Source: CAYXST01 sp964472495 (GTDB lineage: Bacteria > Patescibacteriota > Minisyncoccia > Portnoybacterales > UBA2143). From it: a DNA stretch of 25,373 nt. Positions 21,541 through 25,373 of this stretch are shown here, one piece after another. The notes under the pieces are model-generated. The model was not told the DNA's origin, did no database searches, and saw nothing but the letters and a program-made list of their open reading frames with translations. How positions within the stretch are numbered: the stretch's first letter is position 1; every line of letters starts with the position of its first letter. A program made the translations under genes and the position numbers. The stretch lies in NCBI GenBank assembly GCA_964472495.1, contig CAYYLD010000009.1:1-25373 (forward strand). Direction: 5' to 3'.

Positions 21541-21569
21541 ATATTAAACAATAAATAAGAATTAGTCAA
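21541..21569 (-). promoter_or_regulatory. Promoter of the infA ribosomal operon
   Basis: On the minus strand there is TTGACT (21569-21564, 5/6), a 17-bp spacer and TAATAT (21546-21541, 4/6). The -35 box overlaps the last codons of the upstream membrane-protein gene. Nine bases separate the -10 box from the infA GTG. A TATAAA right before the GTG is an alternative but leaves no room for an initiation site. Confidence 0.5.
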
Positions 21570-23442
21570 TGGTTATCTCTATTTTCTTTTCCTGAAGAGG
21601 AATTCGTTTAACCCAAAAAGGCCAGAAGGTTACCTTGGCTTTTTCGATTTCCGGCTGATTGGCCAAATATTTCCTTACTTCTACCTCGGTCTGACCGGCC
21701 AAATCCTGTTTGAGCCGGTCTAAATCAATCTGCCAGACCACTTCTTCGTCAACGCGCAAATCAAAATCGACTTCGCCGGCTGACCAATTGATAGCTATTT
21801 CTTCATAATTAATCTGTTGGGTTTCTGAAAGAGGAGCTTTGTTTTCTTCTACTTGAGAAATCAAATTTAAATCAACCAGCTTTTTTAAATCAGCTTCCCT
21901 GAAGAATAAGGCCTGAGTCACTGCTTTCATCTCAACGTCAAAAGTTTCTCCTTCGTCTCCCTCCTCAACTGTTGAGATTTTAGTAATCTCTTCCCTGAGG
22001 CCATCCTCAACTGGTTTTAAATCAGTCGGGATTTGTTCTTGAAGAGTTTGTTTAACTTCTTCTTTTAATTCTTCGGCTAAATCTTCTTCCGCTTTCTCCA
22101 AATCATCAGCTGAAACAACTTTGGCTACCCCGACATAGCCGTCGCTCATCGGACTGGTCGATTTGGCATAGAAGCCAGCGTATTTAGGCGTCCCTTTGAA
22201 GCCAGGGATGGTGAAATTAGTTGGTCCAATGTTATAAGCGGCGCCGGGCTGGTCAGCTACTACCGTTACTTCAAGGATATTCGGGACAATCTTGCCTTCA
22301 ACTATTTCAGCTCCCGGCACGGTAACCGTCTCTAATATTCTAAAAACTTTTCCTTCCGGCGATTCAAAACGAGTCGTCGCCACCAAGGTTTGGGGACTGG
22401 AACTATATTCATTATAAATAGTAATCCGGCCACTGGCTTTCTCATTTAATTCTTTCTCGCCAGTAGCAGGAAATTCTTTACTTTTGGTCTTTTCTACCTT
22501 AATTTCCTCTAAAGGAATTTCGTTTAAAATTTGGTCCGCCTGAGAAATATTCTTTGAGCCGACAACAACCAAATCAAAACCAACTTTCTCTTTTTTAAGG
22601 GTAATCTCTATTTCAGTAGTCGGCAGAGCTAAGTAAGCGACCAAGCCGGCTGTCAAAAAAGACAAAATAATGAAAAGAGCTAAAAATTTGGGCCAGCGGG
22701 AAGGTCTGGTTATTGTCTCAAAATCTTTGGTTCCTCGCCAGACTTTCTTTCTGATTATCGGTTTTGTCTTGCTTGGTTCTAAACGAGGCAATGATTCTTT
22801 TGGTCTCTTCTTTAAAAATTGTCCGGGGAAAAATCTCTTGGGAATCTCCTCAACTGACTTAATTTTTGACCGGATTGGCTGAAGTAAACCATCCTGACCA
22901 CCCGGCCGAACAATATCAACCATTTTTTTATGCGGTTGACTGCTTCTTGAACCAGGCCATCGAAAACTCTTTTTTTCTGGCTGTTCGTATTTCCGACCGA
23001 CCAAGGAAACTTCTTCCTCTGGTAAGGGCTTTTCCCCTATCGGCCTTTCGGCAAGCAAATAATCAACTTCTTCTTTCTCGTCTGGCTTGAGTTCTTCGAC
23101 CAAAAGACCAATCATGTCTTTTTCCGGCTGGATTGACCCTTTTTCTTCAATAATTGGCTCTTCTTTTTCTTCTCTGATTAATTCAAAAGGCAGGTTTTTA
23201 TCTTTTTTAACCGAAAAGCCCACCTTTTCGGCCACTTCCGCTTTAAGGTCATCGGGCACAAACAGAGTAATCTCCTTGCCTAAATTGTCGGACTCCCGTT
23301 TGAGCAACCTCAGATTAATCGGATTTTGCCAGATTTGGGCGCGCGTAGGCACAACTAAACTAACCTTTTGGCTCTTGGTTTGAGTCAAGCGGTCAATTAC
23401 CGAAATAATTTCCTCTTCTGGTTCTAAATAGATGGTTTTCAT
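21562..23442 (-). CDS. Large single-pass membrane protein, baseplate-J-like outer part
   Basis: A 626-residue protein with three parts. (a) A cytoplasmic N-terminal domain (1-85), IYLEPEEEIISVIDRLT then KVSLVVPTRAQIWQNPINLR and LLKRESDNLGKEITLF, a pattern I recall from uncharacterised Patescibacteria proteins. (b) An acidic then basic low-complexity linker (90-250). (c) One membrane helix (251-273), followed by a 350-residue outer region with GRITIYNEYSSSPQTLVATT and FESPEGKVFRI, resembling the phage baseplate J/gp47 fold, then a coiled, acidic stretch (EKAEEDLAEELKEEVKQTL) and a C-terminal domain. It starts 2 nt after the FtsA-like ATPase gene, so the two should be made together. It may be an anchor or a surface-assembly scaffold. 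Function unknown; the baseplate-J resemblance is from memory only. Confidence 0.75.
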   Translation of the reverse strand: MKTIYLEPEEEIISVIDRLTQTKSQKVSLVVPTRAQIWQNPINLRLLKRESDNLGKEITLFVPDDLKAEVAEKVGFSVKKDKNLPFELIREEKEEPIIEEKGSIQPEKDMIGLLVEELKPDEKEEVDYLLAERPIGEKPLPEEEVSLVGRKYEQPEKKSFRWPGSRSSQPHKKMVDIVRPGGQDGLLQPIRSKIKSVEEIPKRFFPGQFLKKRPKESLPRLEPSKTKPIIRKKVWRGTKDFETITRPSRWPKFLALFIILSFLTAGLVAYLALPTTEIEITLKKEKVGFDLVVVGSKNISQADQILNEIPLEEIKVEKTKSKEFPATGEKELNEKASGRITIYNEYSSSPQTLVATTRFESPEGKVFRILETVTVPGAEIVEGKIVPNILEVTVVADQPGAAYNIGPTNFTIPGFKGTPKYAGFYAKSTSPMSDGYVGVAKVVSADDLEKAEEDLAEELKEEVKQTLQEQIPTDLKPVEDGLREEITKISTVEEGDEGETFDVEMKAVTQALFFREADLKKLVDLNLISQVEENKAPLSETQQINYEEIAINWSAGEVDFDLRVDEEVVWQIDLDRLKQDLAGQTEVEVRKYLANQPEIEKAKVTFWPFWVKRIPLQEKKIEITID

Positions 23443-23444
23443 AA

Positions 23445-24773
23445 TTAGCGCATCATTCTGACAATACGGCGAAGAATAGAAGAAAGGGTTTTTTCGCCGG
23501 TAGTGGCTATCTCTAAAGCCAAGCTGGTCAAGGCTAAAGGAGTAATGCTCTCTGGCCCCTCTAAAAGGCCGGTCTGGTCAACAACATCGGCAATCTGACC
23601 TGATTGAATAAAACGAACTTTTGGCCTCTGGCTGAAAGGAAATTTATTTAGCCATTTACCTTGAATTGATTCTCCTTTTAGAGCATTTCTGATACCAGGC
23701 AATAAACTACCGCCGCCGCAAAGCAAAATTAAAGGCGGAAAAAATTCAGCTCGCTTTGGCTGCTCTTTCTCAATTAAAGAAGGCTGGTTAAACTCTTCCA
23801 AAATTAATTCTACTCCTTGAGACCAAATCTGAATATCTCTTCCTAAGATTTCTCTGATTTTTCGCTGGACGCCCCGGCTAAGCTGTTGTTGGCTATGCTT
23901 GATTTTGATTGCTTCGGCTTCGGTTAAACCAAGCCCTAATGTCTGAGAAAGCCGTTTAGTAAAAACCTGTCCGGCTAAAGCCAAGCTTTTAATTCCCTCA
24001 ACGCGGCCTTGCCGAACTAAAGCGATGTCAGTTGTCCCGCCACCCACATCAATAAAGATGCCGCCGACGTTAGGTTCAAAACCGGAAGATTTAGTCAAAG
24101 CGTAAGGTTCGGCGGCCAAACAAAGCAATTCCAAATTCAATCTGGCGGTAATATTTTCTAAAGCTCGTAAATGAACTAAGGGAGCGTAGACATTAAAAAT
24201 ACTTAGAAATATCTCCTTGCCCTGAAAACCCAATGGATTAGTCACCTGATAACCGTCAATACGCAACTCATTAACCAAAGAATTAACTAATCTAATTTCA
24301 ACTTCCGGCTGGCAGGTTTCCCAAGCCAATTGAGAACGCATTTGGTCAAAGGTTTTCCATTGAATTTTCTGAAGAATATTCTTTAATTCAGCTAAATCAA
24401 TTTCCTCTTCCGGCTGGCTTCGTTGATAGACAAAATTAGTCGTCAGTCCCTTGATAAATTCACCGGCCATACCGACAACTGCCTTAGTCGGCTTGACTCG
24501 GGCCATCTGAGCGGCTTCATCAATGGCTTGCTGACAAGTCAAAGTAACTCCGTCAATGTCAGCCACCGCCCCGGCCTGCATCTGGTGAGGCGATTGTCTC
24601 TGCCGGCCTACTCCAATAACTAAGCCTTTTTTTCCTTCTTCGTCTTTAAATAAAGAAGTGTCTATTTTAAAAATTAAGGCCTTAACAAATTCAGTGCCAA
24701 TATCTAAAGCCAGCAAATAATCCTTTTTGGACTTTGCCCTCCTTGTTTGAAAAAAATTCTTCAATCGCCCCAT
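23445..24773 (-). CDS. FtsA/PilM-like actin-fold ATPase
   Basis: A 442-residue actin-superfamily ATPase of the FtsA/PilM group. Phosphate-1 is LLALDIGTEFVKALIF (20-35), phosphate-2 is GIFIDVGGGTTDIALV near 238-253, and the adenosine motif is LLCGGGSLLPGI near 348-359. An SHS2-type subdomain (1C) is suggested by the insert around 150-205 (NPLGFQGKEIFLSIFNV). The C-terminus, SSILRRIVRMMR, could be an amphipathic membrane-targeting helix, as in FtsA. It could be the divisome FtsA, but no ftsZ is adjacent. The gene right after it encodes a single-pass membrane protein, the same arrangement as pilM-pilN in type IV pilus operons, though no other pil gene is in the window. ATG at 24773 has no Shine-Dalgarno sequence. 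Confidence 0.85.
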   Translation of the reverse strand: MGRLKNFFQTRRAKSKKDYLLALDIGTEFVKALIFKIDTSLFKDEEGKKGLVIGVGRQRQSPHQMQAGAVADIDGVTLTCQQAIDEAAQMARVKPTKAVVGMAGEFIKGLTTNFVYQRSQPEEEIDLAELKNILQKIQWKTFDQMRSQLAWETCQPEVEIRLVNSLVNELRIDGYQVTNPLGFQGKEIFLSIFNVYAPLVHLRALENITARLNLELLCLAAEPYALTKSSGFEPNVGGIFIDVGGGTTDIALVRQGRVEGIKSLALAGQVFTKRLSQTLGLGLTEAEAIKIKHSQQQLSRGVQRKIREILGRDIQIWSQGVELILEEFNQPSLIEKEQPKRAEFFPPLILLCGGGSLLPGIRNALKGESIQGKWLNKFPFSQRPKVRFIQSGQIADVVDQTGLLEGPESITPLALTSLALEIATTGEKTLSSILRRIVRMMR

Positions 24774-24780
24774 TAGCTAT

Positions 24781-24809
24781 ATTTTACAATAATTCCCTTT
24801 TTGAGGCAA
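24781..24809 (-). promoter_or_regulatory. Promoter of the FtsA-like gene, leaderless
   Basis: On the minus strand there is TTGCCT (24809-24804, 4/6), a 17-bp spacer and TAAAAT (24786-24781, 5/6). Seven bases lie between the -10 box and the ATG at 24773, so transcription should start at or next to the A of the start codon. Confidence 0.55.
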
Positions 24810-24851
24810 ACGAGAAGATTCAGGACAACTACTTTGAGAAGCTTAATAATC

Positions 24852-24868
24852 CTTTGACAAGCTCAAGG
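24852..24868 (+). repeat. CTTTGACAAGCTCAAGG-type dispersed repeat
   Basis: CTTTGACAAGCTCAAGG matches a palindromic repeat widespread in bacterial genomes (consensus like CCTTCGACAAGCTCAGG). It is related to the cluster at 16149-16272. The TTGA and TCAA parts pair around CAAGC. It contains the -35 box of the following plus-strand gene. Confidence 0.7.
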
Positions 24869-24882
24869 ATATTTGATAGATT
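24854..24882 (+). promoter_or_regulatory. Promoter of the 83-residue orphan gene
   Basis: A perfect TTGACA (24854-24859) that lies inside a dispersed repeat, a 17-bp spacer and TAGATT (24877-24882, 4/6). Predicted transcription starts near 24889, with a leader of about 60 nt ending in an AGGAGG site at 24937-24942. Confidence 0.6.
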
Positions 24883-24949
24883 ATCTTTGAATGGAGGGTA
24901 AAATTTAGCTCTCTAAAATGTGTCCTTTAGATTAGAAGGAGGACTGATA

Positions 24950-25201
24950 ATGACAATTTATGTAATTTATATAGTCGGCCCGCGAGATGATCCGGAAAAC
25001 ATTACCCTTGGTGAATTTCCTACAAACGTACCTAGCCGATCCGCAGAAGTCAATATGACTGAAGTAGAAGTCAATTTGACCGAAGAGGAAAAGAGATTCG
25101 TTAAGAAAATATTTAGGCGCTTCAAAACTCCACTAGTCAAAACAATCTTGAAAAAGTACGCTCAAGCCGGATTTCGTCTGGCCCAGTCGGTCCAAAAATA
25201 G
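24950..25201 (+). CDS. Hypothetical 83-residue protein
   Basis: I do not recognise this family. The start is the ATG at 24950 (MTIYVIYIVGPRDDPENITL), as AGGAGG lies 7 nt before it; the frame is open further upstream, but without a ribosome site. The first 10 residues are hydrophobic, the middle is acidic (EVNMTEVEVNLTEEEKRF, about 33-50), and the C-terminal 35 residues form a basic amphipathic helix (VKKIFRRFKTPLVKTILKKY). This is like a small two-part protein with a beta strand and a cationic helix. A role in binding nucleic acid or membrane is possible but unproven. It has its own promoter and terminator and stands alone on the plus strand. Confidence 0.75.
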   Translation: MTIYVIYIVGPRDDPENITLGEFPTNVPSRSAEVNMTEVEVNLTEEEKRFVKKIFRRFKTPLVKTILKKYAQAGFRLAQSVQK

Positions 25202-25235
25202 CCTCCTTAATTATCATCCAGCCTATCAAAAACAA

Positions 25236-25270
25236 TAAAAAGCCCTTTGCCGTTAGCCAGGGGCTTTTTT
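25236..25270. terminator. Bidirectional terminator shared with alaS
   Basis: An imperfect stem AAAAAGCCCTT (25237-25247) with GGGGCTTTTT (25260-25269) closes a small loop, with T-runs on both strands. It follows the plus-strand orphan by about 35 nt and overlaps the stop of alaS on the minus strand, serving both convergent genes. Confidence 0.85.
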
Positions 25271-25373
25271 ATTCTAGCACCGCTTTAATTCTTCTGACGC
25301 CAGCTGAACTGGATTCTTCCTTAATAATTTTGAAATGGCCGAGTTGGCCGGTCCGCTCGGCGTGAGGCCCGGC
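25269..25373 (-). CDS. alaS: Alanyl-tRNA synthetase, C-terminal end (partial)
   Basis: Only the last 34 residues are in the window; the gene continues past the right edge. The sequence starts AGPHAERTGQLGHFKIIKEE and ends SSSAGVRRIKAVLE. This is the end of the AlaRS editing (SAD) domain: GPH is the tail of the zinc motif C-x-G-x-H, whose Cys would be the codon just outside the window, and SSAGVRRI is a strong AlaRS signature. In E. coli another ~170 residues (the C-Ala oligomerisation and tRNA-binding domain) follow this point; here the protein stops 6 residues after the RRI. A free-standing editing protein of the AlaX type is an alternative, but AlaRS is favoured. Confidence 0.8.
   Translation of the reverse strand, partial: AGPHAERTGQLGHFKIIKEESSSAGVRRIKAVLE

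Noticed and set aside
23087..23383. Plus-strand open frame of 98 codons opposite the 626-residue protein
   Set aside because: Complementary to the coding sequence of the N-terminal domain; no ribosome site and serine-rich shadow composition.

Overview
The window looks like a chromosomal segment of a small-genome bacterium, most probably a member of the Candidate Phyla Radiation (Patescibacteria, Parcubacteria-like). This is inferred from compact genes, short spacers, very lysine-rich proteins, single-domain or trimmed housekeeping enzymes (an AlaRS fragment that ends straight after its editing domain, a short ProRS), two mreB genes, and an FtsA-like ATPase paired with a large single-pass membrane protein. 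No rRNA, tRNA or CRISPR array is visible. No intergenic stretch exceeds 300 bases.

Layout. Almost every gene lies on the minus strand, so transcription runs right to left. From right to left: the end of alaS (25269-25373, minus) shares a bidirectional terminator with a small plus-strand orphan (24950-25201). Next is an FtsA/PilM-like actin-fold ATPase and a 626-residue single-pass membrane protein (24773-21562). Then comes the classical alpha operon infA-rpmJ-rpsM-rpsK-rpsD-rpoA-rplQ followed by rplM-rpsI (21531-17378), which ends at a terminator shared with a convergent plus-strand PEGA-domain membrane protein (16339-17337). Divergent from that is a mixed envelope and replication cluster: murA, a second mreB, two GT4 glycosyltransferases, holB (DNA polymerase III delta'), an exported seven-bladed propeller, frr and rseP (16141-7734). 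A markedly AT-richer pair follows (an SGNH hydrolase and proS, 7620-5701). After it come mreB, mutM, a membrane protein of unknown function, an EamA transporter and a membrane-anchored glycoside hydrolase (5666-1143). Last are a 123-residue orphan with its own promoter and terminator (1054-683) and a SpoU/TrmH methyltransferase (556-74).

Functional themes: cell shape and wall (two MreBs, MurA, FtsA-like protein), surface sugars (two glycosyltransferases), membrane proteolysis, translation, and DNA replication and repair.

The most interesting features are not genes. (1) A family of palindromic, MITE/RPE-like elements with recurring ends (a GGGGCGTCCCTTTTT-like left end and an AAAAAAGGATGTCC-like right end) occurs in spacers. 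One copy sits in frame inside a glycosyltransferase gene, a related hairpin sits in frame inside holB, and another copy supplies the last codons and stop of the spoU gene. (2) Several genes (spoU, holB, infA, the FtsA-like gene, and less tightly the PEGA gene) have sigma70-like promoters with exactly 17-bp spacers whose -10 box lies only 6-13 nt before the start codon, implying leaderless or near-leaderless mRNAs. Other genes use strong Shine-Dalgarno sequences. (3) Copies of the widespread CCTGAGCGAAGTCGAAGG-type repeat lie in two spacers, and one appears to carry a -35 box.
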